DNA of 64,000 nt, from the NCBI GenBank assembly GCA_948567375.1, contig OX419758.1:20465001-20529000 (forward strand), given 5' to 3'. This stretch comes from Lunularia cruciata (Eukaryota > Streptophyta > Marchantiopsida > Lunulariales > Lunulariaceae). Positions 10,529-22,787 of this stretch are shown here, piece after piece. The notes under the pieces were generated by a model, which made no database searches, was not told the origin of the DNA, and was given only the letters and a program-made list of their open reading frames with translations. The position numbers and the translations under genes were made by a program. The first letter of the stretch is position 1. Each line of letters starts with the position of its first letter.

Positions 10529-11540
10529 TGTGACAACCCAATGTCTACATACTAATAGTATAAATGGTAAGAACTTGTTGTTCCCATGAAGATATGGGTT
10601 GGAATTGACTAGAAATGAGAAAAAAAAACATCACAATGTCATTGGTTGTACATTAGTGCTTGTTTAACCTCTTGGGCAGAAACCACTTTCAAAAGAGGTT
10701 AGGAATACCCATAATGACATTCTAAAAAAAAGAGAAATTATCAACCACTGAATTGAAAGATCTAATCTAACAAGCACTTGATAGTGGTGGAACACTTTAT
10801 GTTGAAGGCATCTTCCCTTGAAGAGCCTTTTTTACCTCAACGGCTGTCTCTTCCCATATTTCACCCTAAAGGTTGGTGTTTAGGCTGAAAGTCAATTTTT
10901 AGGCCAAAGGTTCTTTCACTTGATGCCATTGCTAATGCGCATCTCTTCCTAATGCAATCCGAACAGAATCCTAAATCAACTATCGACTTGGCTTTTCTAT
11001 TCAGTGGTGTGTTTAATGCTCCATCATTCCTAGAACCCTTCTTCACATTGACTCAATTGTTAAGAATGTCAAGAGTAACTTCCGTGATAATGTGCAAATT
11101 TCCTGCCTAAGTACTCAAGCACTCATGCCCACTGACTGTCAAGGGTAGCTTCCTTGATTTAGGGCAAATTTCATAAGGAAATTCTCAAACACACACTCAT
11201 ACTGCAAGATTCCTCACCTCTACTCAACCAAGTATGCAATCAAAGATGTAAGCAAAAGCCATCCAATGCAAAGACTCAAAAGAGATGTTTGGGCTGAATA
11301 CTTTTGTTCATGAAAGAAGTGGACCTTATTTAATTGGGTTGCAACCCATATATAGCATTTCCTAACTATTGACTAAAGAAAATTAATGGCTAAGGATGCC
11401 CACAATCTCCTAACTACTCCTACTCCACTTCATGTTAATCCTACCTATTGATCTTATTCTAAGTGCAATTAAGATGTTTCTGCACAACCGCTGCCTATTA
11501 CAACTACTCCTTCTTGTTCATACAAATAATTACACTACCT
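10529..11540 (-). mobile_element. LTR-like segment D, minus strand
   Basis: The 3' end is set by TTGTCACA at 10529 followed by a primer-like site. Its terminal 170 bp reappear inverted at about 14600-14773. On the minus strand a TATA-like TATATATGG lies at about 11350, as expected in U3, and the segment is non-coding throughout. The left (5') boundary near 11540 is a guess from where coiled-coil coding of element A stops. It contains a duplicated 'CAAGGAAGCTACCCTTGACA'-like phrase (11050-11160). Confidence 0.45.
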
Positions 11541-11549
11541 CAATCATCA

Positions 11550-13276
11550 ACTTAAAATTGGTCCTAAGTCAAAAATTAATTTTAGATGAAGATATACATC
11601 AATGCAAGGGTAGAGTTTGAGGCCAAATAGAATTTTAGGCCAAGGTTGCATTTTATACTTAATAGATTTTGATCTATTCCCATTGCAAATCTTGTTCAGC
11701 AGGTTGACTTGTTCCCAATACCTTGTGATTTCTAGTAGGAGCACCTTTGTGGCATCTTCAAATTTCTTTGATGTGTGTTCCAACAACCTATCAGCCAGGT
11801 ACTACAATTTTTTGTTGGAGTAGGTCTTCATTGTCATAGTGTGTACTTGGGATTGATAATCCTAAGACTTCAATTTCTCCAATGAGACTTCCACTATCTC
11901 CTTTGCAATCTCCTTAAGATGATCTCATGCCATCTCTATCTTTGCCAAGGTAGTTTTTTTCTCCAAATTGAATTGGTTCCAATTTTTCTTGCATTTCACT
12001 CAAGATTTCCTCTTGAGCAATGGCCTTCTCCTTCTCGCATTTGTCTTACTCCTTTTGTAAGATCTCAATGAGCTTCTTGACTTGGGCATTTGCCAACTAT
12101 AGCTCCTCTTAATGACACAATTTTGCTGCCATAAGAGATACCCCTACCTATTTCTCTATTTCTTCCTTCAACCCATCAATCTCTTCCTCTTGGGTCTTTA
12201 CCTATTCTTCCAGCTTGAAGCATTGATATGTTTCTTCCTCTTGCAACTCAAACATATTCTTCCTTAATGTTCATTTTCCCCCAATCTCCTTCTTTAGTCC
12301 TGGTCTTCTTCCTTGAGTTTAGCTGCCTCCTGTGCTAGCTTGTTGCTTTGTTTTCCCATCTCCAAATGTTGGGCATAAACATCTTGCAATTGTTCTCTTA
12401 ACTTCTTCCTTTCCTCAACTCCTCCTTGTGTGAGATGGTGAAGATATCAGACAAGGGTCACACAATCTGTGATTCCCCTATTGGATTCTTCATAGATGGG
12501 TATAAGCTATTCCATCAAGTTGAGAGCTAGGCCCACCTTGTGCATAATTAATTGGGAAAAGATCACTACAACAATTTGCCTAATCTCCTTCTTGCTTGAG
12601 CTTTCTCCTCTCCTGATCTTGAATGAAGCCAAGAGCACACTCTCGGCTCTCTTGATGTTACAAAGACATGCGGCTCATGCTGCTCAAATATTAGTTTGGT
12701 TGGGATGGGTGTCTTTGTCATAGATGATCCTTTGTTTTTCCTTTGGTCATGCCGATGAAGCTATTCTTTGACCTAGGGAGCGGCATCATCTTGGCACAAA
12801 CTTGTATCTTCTGCCTTCAATATTTCTTTTGCACAAAGAACATCCTCTTCTCTTTAACTCTACTTCCCTTGTTATTGGAAATAAAGAGAATTTTGTCATA
12901 CTTGGACCCTCTACCATGCTTTTCTTTAGGCTGGAAGGTCCAGCTTTGTAGTCCTAATGCCCACTTGTGGAGTGTTTGTTCCTTCTCCAAAAAATTGGTC
13001 ACTTGGAGAGAAGTTGGGGCCTATGATGAATTTTACTTCTCCACCTTTGCAATCTTCTATTGTTTCCTTGTCAAATGAGATGGCAATTTGTGCAAATGAT
13101 TGTTTGCTTGTTATGGGCATAGGATCCAACTATGGTCTTGTCTCTTCTTCTTCTTGGACTTCTTCTTCTTCTTTTTCCTCCTCTTCTTCCTATAAGAGGA
13201 TTCACCTTGTACTCTTGGTGGCCTTTGCCTTTGACCTGTCCGGGATAGTGGGTTGATTTAAGAGTATTTGCTCCAT
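11550..13276 (-). pseudogene. gag-like coiled-coil frame of element A
   Basis: A minus-strand ATG at 13276 opens a broken frame: a short N-terminus, an almost pure Glu/Lys run (13210-13130), a mixed segment at 13129-12800, then long heptad-type Glu/Lys/Leu/Gln-rich coiled coil between about 12420 and 11980. Most internal stops are TAG or TAA where Gln (CAG/CAA) would suit the coiled coil. It sits directly inside the 5' LTR, where gag belongs. I see no CCHC knuckle in it, so Gag identity is inference. Confidence 0.5.
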
Positions 13277-13299
13277 AGTAATTTCTTCCTACCTCTACT

Positions 13300-13903
13300 T
13301 TCTAAAGCTTGAGGTGTGTGTTGTAGGCTTCTTTCACTTCCATGTATTTCCCTATGTGGGTAAACTCTACATCTACCTCTATGTATTTGCACATTGTCAA
13401 CACTCTTTTCTATCCTCTCACCCTTCTCCCTTCTTGTTTATCCTTAATACTTCCTTTTGCATAGTCTTTATCTTGAAACACACAAGTCCAAGCAAAGGTT
13501 TCACACCAGCAAGAAGGTAGCATGGTTGATTTGGCCAAGATGAATTCTGTAAAAGTGAAGAGTTCTTCAAATGTTACAACCTTTTGGTAAGCACACCCTT
13601 TGGTGAGTCATCACTACTTGTGCATGTGAGTAGTTAGCCCAATCTAACGGTCTACATTATAGTTATTGGTTTGTTGATGATGTCTTTGTGTGGGTTGCTT
13701 TAAGTCAAGGGTCTTCCATGGAAAAAAATATTTCTGGCCAAAGGTCTTCCCAAGACAAAGGTTTACTTTTAGGCCAAAGGGCTCCCATGCTAAAGGTTGT
13801 CTTGGTTGATCATTTTCTCCTGTTTGTTTGCCAAATGACTATTCCTAGCTAGAATCTACCAAGCAACTAAAATAAACATACTATAGGTAGAGGTGTGGCA
13901 TCA
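13300..13903 (-). mobile_element. 5' LTR of element A
   Basis: On the minus strand it starts TGATGCCACACC at 13903. It aligns over about 530 bp with 1061-1589, differing by many substitutions and small gaps, so the element is old. The inner boundary is uncertain: TG dinucleotides at 13314 and 13380 are candidates, and no clear primer site follows. Confidence 0.65.
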
Positions 13904-14590
13904 TAGGGAAGCTTTTACAGCTCCTTCTTACATGGGTTAGGAGCCTAATCATTTTGTAGATGATTTGGATAAGATAGAATTAGGATATTAAAAACTAGTG
14001 ATGGAAAATTTAGCTAAGAATTTTCAAGATTCATTTGGGATTCTGATCCCTTTGGCTCAAAGCCAAGATAATATTTAAGGCTAAGTGCCACTTGCAGTTG
14101 TGTTCATTCATTTTGTGTAATGCATACTTTTACTTCAAGTAAAGATGCTCTTACTTCTTTGTAAGTTCTATGTCCTTATCTTATATGTTGTTCAATTTTA
14201 TGTCTAGGCAAGAGTAGAAGGGAGGAATTTCATTGAGGACCAAGGAACCAAGGGATTTCTTCAATGCTTAATGCAAGCAAGTACTTGCCCTTGATCAAGG
14301 TGTGCACCAAATGATGCAAAGGAGTACACTTGTGCAATGAGTGGATTGCAAAGCTCACCGTATAAGACCATGGAATCAAAAAATGTAGACAATGAAAAAC
14401 ATGAAGCACAATCCTCAAAGTTGTGCTTTTTGGGAAGGGTAGAACACATTTGCAAGTATTGTGCCTTTAGAATGGAGTGGCACTCAAACTTGAATGATCC
14501 ATCACCTTTAGGAGCAATCATTATTAGATTGTAGAGTGAAAGTGATTTTGTTATTTTATTTTATTTTTGCTGTAGTGTGCCACATTGAGT
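13904..14590 (+). other. repeat-like sequence with short coding-like traces
   Basis: Just right of element A the plus strand has a broken frame (13905-14090) whose stops are TAG/TAA at likely Gln positions, then a 65-codon open stretch at 14337-14534. The opposite strand is open at 14521-14261. No protein family is recognised. It may be the 3' end of the element whose LTR end is at 14773. Confidence 0.3.
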
Positions 14591-14773
14591 GACACTACCC
14601 TCTTCTAGGAGTGGTTCTTGCCAAAGAGGTTAAACAAGAAGTAATAAATGAACAAAGGTATTGTGAGAAATGCATATTTTGCTTTATTCTTAAGCATTTC
14701 TAACCAATATCCTTGTGGGAATGAACTATTTCTACTAATTATACTATAAGTAAATTGAAGTTGGGCTGTCACA
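14590..14773 (+). mobile_element. LTR end E, inverted partner of segment D
   Basis: The last 170 bp, ending GGGCTGTCACA at 14773, match the end of segment D in reverse orientation; both share AGAGGTTAAACAAG and, further on, a TATACTAT motif before the terminal TGTCACA. This gives two LTR ends of one family in opposite orientation. No primer site follows at 14774, so it is a solo LTR or a 3' LTR. Confidence 0.5.
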
Positions 14774-14779
14774 CCGCTA

Positions 14780-16990
14780 CTATCACTTGCTCATCTTGGA
14801 CCAAGTATAAGTCTACCTTGACTCGTGTCAACTACAAAGTATACCAATGCTCCCTCCAAGCAAGGTATCCATCTCTTGTACCATGGTAAACACTATATCC
14901 TTGATAGCATCATGGATAGCTATCCTCTATCTTCCAAAAGGACCCCATGTCATATGGACTGCTGATGCATCTAGTGTAGAACCACACTCACAAGTGAGTA
15001 ATGAAGATGTAGATGGATGGACAAAACCTAGGTGGAACCTAATCACTATAGAGAAAGTACCTAGTGCAAGTTTGAATGCCCTAATGCCCAGTTAAGCTAA
15101 GATCCATTAAGCTTATGACATTGCCAAAGCAAGAGTGAAGATGTGCTTTAGTAGCACAAGGAATGGACAAGCCAACTAAGAGAGAATGTAATGTATGTTG
15201 AAATTGTTGCTCCATCAAGGAAGATTGCAAACCTTTGGTTCAATTTGACGGTGGGGAAGCAAAAAATGGAAGGTCCTCCCATGCCTATGGAGACACACCA
15301 TCTCTTTTCTATTGCAATAACACTTGGGAGAGAAAATGATCCCTCCTCCACCTTGGTCATGTATGTCTCCAAGACTAGCTTATCAACAACCATAAAATGG
15401 TAGGAAAGTAGAGGTGCCAAGAGAGCCCAACTGCTAAAAAATGCTACATGTGTTGTCTCCTCCATAGATAGTAGGCCTACTTCTCCACACAAGATCAGTA
15501 GAGAAGTCTATCTACTTGACAAATCCCCAATCACACACTCAATGTCCTTGGTCTAATGATATCACCAAAGACACCCATAATCCTCATATCAAACACTCTT
15601 AGATATGATAAGAAGGTCATAGAAGAAGGAATCATGCAAAGAAGGTAGGTAGGTCTATGTGTAATACTAGAGGGGAGTATACCAAATGCAACCTATGGAT
15701 TTCCTAATAGATGGATATCATCTACATGAAGAATATCCTCTACATCTAAGAAGCATGTGATAAAATCCTCAGATCCTATTGGCACTCCAAGAATTCATAG
15801 GCCATTTGTAGATATGATATACTCCTTTGGAAGCTAGAAGTGAAGGAGAAATACCTAAAAGGGACCATGCTCTATACTTTGATACCTTGACTCTCAAGCC
15901 TTCAAGATGAAGCTTAGTAGTTAAGTGTTCACAGGCTTGCTAATCTGATCTACATGCCCATAATGTGTGTATCGTCTACCAAGGAGGGAAAAACACTTTG
16001 GCATGGCCAAAGTAGTAGGAGGGCTCTAAAGTGAGATATGGCAAATAAGGGTCCTCCCAAGGGATCTCCTTGTAGTGTACCAACAACCAACTCCAAGATA
16101 GTGACTCCTTCTTGTGTGAAGCCATCTTGATAATAAAGGGAAGAAGGAGAGTCGTAGAATATCCACACAGAAAGAATAAGACTCACCAAGGATCCATTGG
16201 CCTCCTAAGCTCTCTTAAGATGAATGCAAGTGAGACATTAAAAGCATTCTCAACATCCACTTATATAACAACCCACTTTGAATGGATATTTAGGAATGCT
16301 CTGATGCCTAGAGATATAGCCTCACAACATCCAAGTGTAGCAACTGCAAACTGATGTGGATTGAGGTGCTATTGGAAGTAAGACTGATATTGAAGGACAG
16401 TCATATATAGCTAACCAGACACAAAAAACCTCCCCACTAGCAATTGGTCTAATAGCAATTGGTCCATGCACTTATCTATCACAAGAAGTCAACTAGCATT
16501 TAACACTCGACTAATTTATGAAGGAATCTCCCCTCACTATTGCTATAGCCACTTGAAAGAGCTCGGTAAAACAACTAGAGGGATCATCAAGTTGGAAGCA
16601 CTCTGTAATATACCATCCTTGACAAATCTCTTGAGGAAAGGTGCGGGGCAGTGCATAATGCATGTGCAAAATGTGGCCTACCAAGACATAAAAGCTAGTG
16701 AAGTTGATAGTCTAAGACCTCTAGTGGTACTCCTCCTACAACATGATGTAATAAGCATTAGGAAGAGATAGTCTTGTTAGTGGGACTAACCATAAACAAA
16801 CAATGTAGATTCCACGCTGCTCTACTATACTCTCCCACTTGATCCAACATCCTACACCGTTGTAATTGAGTGGAATCTGTAGTATCCTATGGCTAAAGTT
16901 GTCTCCTATGACATGCAGCCCATACCGACTCCTATTATAGGGTAGCCCAATACTCCTTCAAAATTTGCAAAATCTAGCATCCACTTCTCT
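14780..16990 (-). pseudogene. non-LTR (LINE-type) reverse transcriptase
   Basis: Read from right to left. A thumb-like N-terminal part with PHQFAVATLGC lies near 16350, VDVENAFN (first catalytic Asp) near 16250, then a clean 79-codon stretch at 16189-15950 with GTLQGDPLGGPLF and the catalytic VDD at 15979-15971. A 114-codon stretch at 15492-15148 continues the C-terminus, followed by a Cys/His-type region (CECG at 14992-14981 and HDAIKDI near 14910). The order matches a LINE-like ORF2, but frameshifts and stops make it dead. No endonuclease domain or poly(A) tail was found, so it is 5' truncated or too diverged. Confidence 0.75.
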
Positions 16991-18930
16991 TTGCCCCTTG
17001 TGACCCCTCAAGTACAATGAGTACACCATCATGGGAGCAATAGGAATAAGAACCATGTTAACTCATGCATAAAGAGATAAATAAGCTGACCATAGCACTA
17101 GCAATATGGAGCTTCAAATAATAGGTTGTTGGATTTCTCTCAATCCTTTAATTTTTTTGTATTTGGTATGAAAAATGTTGTGCAGGTCATGAAAGTCTCA
17201 AGACCTTACCATTTTAAAATCAATCAATTAAAAAACCCTAAACTTTAATTTTTATGGGTTTATTCATAAGAATTTTTAGTTTTTGTGCAAGAGAATCATA
17301 TATTTTATGGCAAAAAATCATGAAAATTTTTATGGGTATCTAAAATAAAATTGGTGTGTTTTTATAAATAAAGAAAAATTAAATTTTGATGTAATGTAAT
17401 ATTAATATTTATTTTTTATTTTTTTAATTGATGATAAAATTTTCTCTATTGATATCCGTTAAATTTTTATCCATATCATTAAATATGAGGAAATATTTTT
17501 GGTTTTACATCTAAAATCCTCAATTATGTTATGGTGTTGATTTTAAATCTAAAACCCCTTATTATGTTCAGGTCCTGATTCTAGAAATGATTGTAGGATT
17601 TATCAAATAAATCTTCATTTCTAATCTTTTTATTAAATCTATGAAATGAATCATAGAACATCTTGATAAAATTGAAATTGGGTCGTGCTTGTAAAAATAA
17701 ATTTAAATGTCAATGGTAGTGATAACAAGAAACGATTTTAATTAATATTTCATAAATTTATATGAAATGTCTATTACCCATATAATTTACAATATACGAA
17801 TTTTTATATTCATAAAAAATTATAAAATTTCAGGACCTCACATTTATCAGTAATGCTAAAATTAATAAGAAAAGACAGTTTACACTATAATATTAAGTAG
17901 GGTTTTACCCATAATAACTCAGGAATTTTTTTATAAATTTTTGTGAGATTCTAAAAATGGTATTTTAAAATCCTGTCTATTGGGGTTTCAAAAATAGACT
18001 TTATGGAAACCTAATAGTAATAGGTCGCTCTCCTATAATACTTTACGAGATTCGCAAAAAAACCTGGAGTGTTTCAATAACAGTTTATAAACATTAGTTA
18101 CGGGGACGGACTCTTTACGCCCTTTCATCTTTTCGAAATGAAATGAGAGTTACGGGATACATCAAATAGATTTTCAAATAATTAGATTTATTCCTAGTAT
18201 ATGGTGAGTGTCAGATTGGGTCATAACATGTCACGTGTTCCATAACAGAAATGAAACGAATTTGAAACAATGACACAATTTTACCCCGATTTCAAAACTA
18301 AACTCTAATTAGATTTTACATGAAGTCCCGTATCCCAACAATACAGCTGCATGTTACCTTTTTCATACCCCATCAAGACTGACGACCGGGAACCGCTTCC
18401 CGTAAACTAGATCGCATACAGAAGTGAAAAACGCGTTTTTGAAACCCCCGCATAGCAGAGTCCAAATTTCCCAAATTATATGGGTAGAGTTCAAACTCCT
18501 TAAAATATTATACAAGTTTTCATAAAATTTGGTGATCCAATAATTAATGGTCATATAGATTTGTACGGTGGTACTTTGATGGAGGGGGAGGGTTCACTTT
18601 TACTTTTATGTCTAGTTTATTATGAAGATGCGTAAATTAATTAACTAACAATGTGTGACTTAATTAGTGATGCAATTTGGAATTAATTCTAACCACCCAT
18701 GTTATGCTAACCATCCCTATTAAGCCAGATGGAAGAGAGCAAGAGAGGGATTGTAATGGAAAGCCATAAGTTAAATCCGGTTTGAAAATCATCTTGCATC
18801 CTTATTCTAATTTGAAAAAACTGTCTCGTCCCCTTGTGCTCGCATCTCATCATGCACATTGCGTGGGTTAGAAGGGATTGACATGTCAGGTGGGTTAGGA
18901 TGGTTCCAAATGGAACCCGGTGAGTTGGAA
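16990..18930. other. AT-rich stretch without recognised genes
   Basis: Long A/T runs (17150-17950), then a section with more CpG (18000-18450). No open frame above 65 codons and no family resemblance. Between 18380 and 18400 there is a 6-bp inverted repeat (CGGGAA/TTCCCG). I see no LTR boundary or terminal inverted repeat. Confidence 0.5.
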
Positions 18931-21028
18931 CATTTTGTTATTCTTTGAAGGTGTTAGAATTGGTGAGTAAACATGCCGCCTATCGCCCAACAATCTCAAC
19001 ACAAAATAGTAATAAAGGTTGCACAGGCAAATTGAAATCAAAATCTAGATTTTCTTGTTATATCTTGGAAACATGGATGAAACTCCTATTCCTTTGTCCA
19101 CCTCTACTCTGTACTCTGAATTTTCTCCTATCCCTCCTCTTCCTATTTGATATCAAGAATTACTTGAGTAGAGGGTTGTGTTTGTCCCACTTCCTTCTTT
19201 GAACACAACAAACAAATGATCAAAGAGTGTTTTTGTTCAAGAACATGGCAACGGTGGGTCCAAGATTACAGTCCACTTACCTAGTAGTAACTCAAGCAAA
19301 AAAATGAAGTGCAAATACAACCAATTTTGATGGCTTATCACCCCTACTTGCAAATACTTGATAATTTGAAACATCCAAAGCACTTTAGTTTCATCATTGG
19401 TCTTATTTGGAAGATCAATGGAAGAAGTAGTAGAAAATGAGTCCAAAAAAGCACCACATTCAACTACATGACCACTTACTTGGTTCAACAAGGGCCAAGA
19501 TTTCCACCCTCTGTGAACAATGATTGACTTTACAAAAAACTGAGCAAGATACTTGAAATTGTACAAAGATACTCAAGAATGAAAACAAGAGTTGCATAGG
19601 GAAAGGTCTCACCAATAAGAACTTGAAGTGAGGACGGAAAAAAATCAAGGATAAAACAGATTTTTTGAAATAACTGATTTAACGGATTTAATGTAGTAAG
19701 AATCCATTAATTTTTGAAATAATGGATTTAATGTAAGGAAGCAGAACCAATATATCTCCTCATGTATTGGTTAGTATTGGTGGTATTGAGGAAGAATTTT
19801 AGTTCATGGATGGAACATGCCTTGTTGTCATACCAAATAAGACCAATGATAAAATGGGAGAATATTCTCTTGAAGAATCAATTTTGATTAACATCCCAAG
19901 CACCCAAGGACCCCTAGATGGTTCTTTAAATTGCATGTATACATTTGGGAATTGAAAATGTGGATGTGGGTCATTGGGCATTCTAGACAAGGATGACAAT
20001 CCATGCTTAATGAGAGAAAAATCCAAGCAATACTCTTGTACTTTGCAAGCAAAAGAGGATCTCTTGAGAGGAAATGAAGCATTGATAGTCCCAAGAGTAG
20101 AGGAGAATCAAAGAGCAAGAGTTGAAGAGAATCAAAGAGAGGGAGAGAGTCAAAAATTTCATTGTGAGGAGCAAACTAGAGATGCATCCAAGGAGAAAGA
20201 GGAGCAAGAGAATGCCAAAGAAACATCTAACAAGAAGGAAGTTGAAGGAACTCAAAAGCTTCCAAGATGGCCCCGCCCTTACATCTACTTTGGCTTCATT
20301 GTGACAAGATCTAGCATCTTAGAGCAAATTGAGAATTGAATCAACAAAATCCAAGGAGAGATGTAAAATAACACATATTGAAGCTTTGCAATTGGTAGAG
20401 TGAGAGAAACATAAGAGAGAAGTAGAGTCATAGAAGATCTTAAAGGTCAAGAAAATCAGGTCCAAAGTAGAAGATTTCCAAATCAAGAAGAATAAGACCA
20501 ATTAAAAACACTTTTATGCCATGACACTTGAACTAGCTCATGTAGAAAAATCTCCATAGGAGATTAATGTACTATTAGCACATTATCCAATATAAATTCA
20601 AACAATTATGGTAGCTCTAGTAATAGTTACAATGTGGATCCAAAGTTCCATATACCTGATTATACTCCCTATTCCGCTTCTTGTGCTAGTTGGAACTAAA
20701 GTGAAGAATAGTCAAGGGATGGAAAGTATAGATAAGATCCCTTGTATGCTCACTTTGTGCTTGTTGGAACAAGAATGAGGAATAGGCAAGATTATGAGAA
20801 TTTGGTAAAGAGCTCTAGCATGCCCAAGGGTCTTCCAATGTAAACTTATGTTATATATAAAGTTTATTGATTTGTGATGTATCCAAGATACCACATATTT
20901 CCTCTTTGGAAATGATTATTTCCATGTGAATCTTGGGCAATTCTCTTGTTGTAGAATTCACCCATTTGTACATGCATAATAAATTTTATTATAATATGAG
21001 AACTACAAATTAACCCCTATAAAATGCA
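18930..21028. other. repeat-like region with an unrecognised charged open frame
   Basis: Mostly broken sequence. The best open frame is plus 19974-20339 (121 codons), very rich in Glu/Lys/Arg with a repeated VEENQR phrase; codons before its start continue in frame but with stops. The minus strand is open at 19566-19237 (109 codons, hydrophobic). Neither matches a family I know. Around 20690-20800 a phrase of about 45 bp is duplicated imperfectly. Confidence 0.35.
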
Positions 21029-21033
21029 TTTGA

Positions 21034-21596
21034 TGGAACAATACGAAGTTTACAAATGAGTTAATTGAGACTAACAAAGTAAAAAATAAGCTAAATTAGC
21101 CAAGGATTATAAGAATATTCATCTAGGAAGCTACTTGGTACTTTCCAAGTACCAGATAATGTGCATACCAAGTGGTGATTTTTAGGAGGAAGCTTCTTGG
21201 GAAACTTCTTGGTTAGCTTAGCTTGCATGCCAAGTAGGTGGCTTCTAGAAAGAAGTTTATAGGGAAGCTTCTTATTTGGCTTAGCTTGCATGACAAGTAG
21301 GTGGCTTCTAGAAGGTAGCTTCTTGGGAAGATTCTTGACTAGCTTAGCTTGTATGTCAAGTAGACATCTTCTAGAGGGAAGCTTCTTGAGAAGTTTCCTG
21401 GTTAACTTGGCTTGCACTCTTAGAAGGCGGCTTTTAAAAAACTTCATGAGAAGCTTCTCAAGAGTCTTGTATGTTCACTATAAATACCAAAGCCTAAGCT
21501 CATGCTAGGCATTTGAAGTTTCTCTCATTGAAGAGTCCCAATGTGATCTTTCACTTTGATCATCCATTCTTTGATTTCTCTCCTTGGTCTTTTACA
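21034..21596 (+). mobile_element. 5' LTR of C1
   Basis: It starts TGGAACAATACG and ends CTTTTACA. The body is a series of about 60-bp imperfect repeats built on AAGCTTCTTGG and TAGCTTAGCTTGCATG phrases (21180-21420). A TATA-like CTATAAATA lies at 21478-21486, followed by a U5 that is conserved in all four LTRs of the family. Confidence 0.9.
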
Positions 21597-21597
21597 T

Positions 21598-21608
21598 TGG
21601 TATTAGAG
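21598..21608 (+). other. Met-tRNA primer-binding site of C1
   Basis: TGGTATTAGAG, one base off the plant initiator Met-tRNA primer site (TGGTATCAGAG, kept intact in C2 at 29011), one base after the LTR end. Confidence 0.85.
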
Positions 21609-21639
21609 TAGGAATTAGATAGATGGAATTTATAGACCA

Positions 21640-22780
21640 CCAAATCCATTTTTGCCAAACCATTGGGATTTTTGTGTCCATGTACTACCCAAGTATCAAT
21701 CAATGTAGTTCATCATCTCACAATTTGGGTAAAATTCTCTAAATACAATCACCTTGTTTGATGAACCCTTGGTACTTCAAATTGTAACGTATGCAAAATG
21801 GTAGACATGTTGCATCTACGTATTAACTTAGATAATTCTAGATAATTTGACAGATTAGTATCCATGGTAGCAATGTCCAAAGTTATCATTGCTATACAAT
21901 AACAAATCAAACACCTTATTCAATTGTTGGAAGAACAAGACCATCAACAAGAACAAAATATAGAAAGATCACCATTTTGATAAGGAGAAGAACAAATCCA
22001 TTTTCCAAAGCCCAAGTATTTGAAGGCAAGAATCTCCCAAGTGCAGTGGAGAATTTTGTGTTTGATTATGAATCTTATTTTGAAGCTATAAATCTTCAAA
22101 ATGAACAAAGATAGATTCTCTTATCTTCAAGCCAATTGGATGGAGTGGCAAAACTATGGTAGCAATTCCAAGTGGAGCAAGCTGAATGGCAGTTTTTATA
22201 TCAACCTTGACATGGGAAGAATTCAAGAGCACAAGAATTTGGGCAATTTTTTTCTATAAATGCCACACATGCCGCATGATAGATTGGCAGAATTGAAGGA
22301 AAATATTTATGTAGAAAGGTTACATTACTCAATTCCAAAAAACTATGATGCAAATTCCAGATATACTAGAGATGAAGCTCTAGATTGATTTGTGACATGC
22401 ATGAAGTCACTCACCAAATTAGAAATGACCATGCAAGAGCCCAAACACTTGGAGAAGCCATGCAATTGGCTAAGCACTTTCATTACTTGGTTGCAACTTG
22501 GTCTTGACCTTGACCTTCATATAACCTGCTCACATACTACATACATGTAGAAGAGTGAGTACCAATGGAGATTGATGCCATCCAATGGAGACCACTTGGC
22601 ACTATAGATACAAAAAGATTGAGACAAAATAGTAGTTGCTTTTATTGTTGCTAAATTAGGCATTGCATTGCTGAATGTCCACTAAAGAATGGATGATCTT
22701 GACAAATCACCCAAATGGAGTTTATGGAGCATGATGATCAAGGAAAAAAATAATCCCAGTAGGAGAATTTGAGCCACTAT
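21640..22780 (+). pseudogene. C1 gag with CCHC zinc knuckle
   Basis: The broken plus-strand frame includes an ILLSSSQLDG-like block (about 22110) typical of gypsy Gag capsids. At 22637-22678 there is a CX2CX4HX4C knuckle with all four ligands present but a TAA stop inside it. At least ten other stops. Role: virus-like particle and RNA binding. Confidence 0.65.
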
Positions 22781-22787
22781 TGATAAC

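Larger units (their letters stand above)
1020..13903 (-). mobile_element. old nested Ty3/gypsy retrotransposon A (whole span, minus strand)
   Basis: A minus-strand element is delimited by two diverged LTR copies: about 13300-13903 (5' LTR) and 1020-1589 (3' LTR, cut by element F). In between are a gag-like coiled-coil frame, reverse transcriptase/RNase H, integrase C-terminus and a polypurine tract, in the expected order for the minus strand. Other elements are embedded, including plus-strand pol at 3560-6418 and an extra LTR/gag/protease segment at about 7298-11540. All frames carry many stops. Which internal pieces belong to A and which to embedded elements is partly inference. Confidence 0.6.

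Noticed and set aside
21180-21420. Regularly spaced repeats considered as a CRISPR-like or satellite array
   Set aside because: They are imperfect repeats of about 60 bp inside the U3 of the C1 LTR and occur in all four LTRs of the family.
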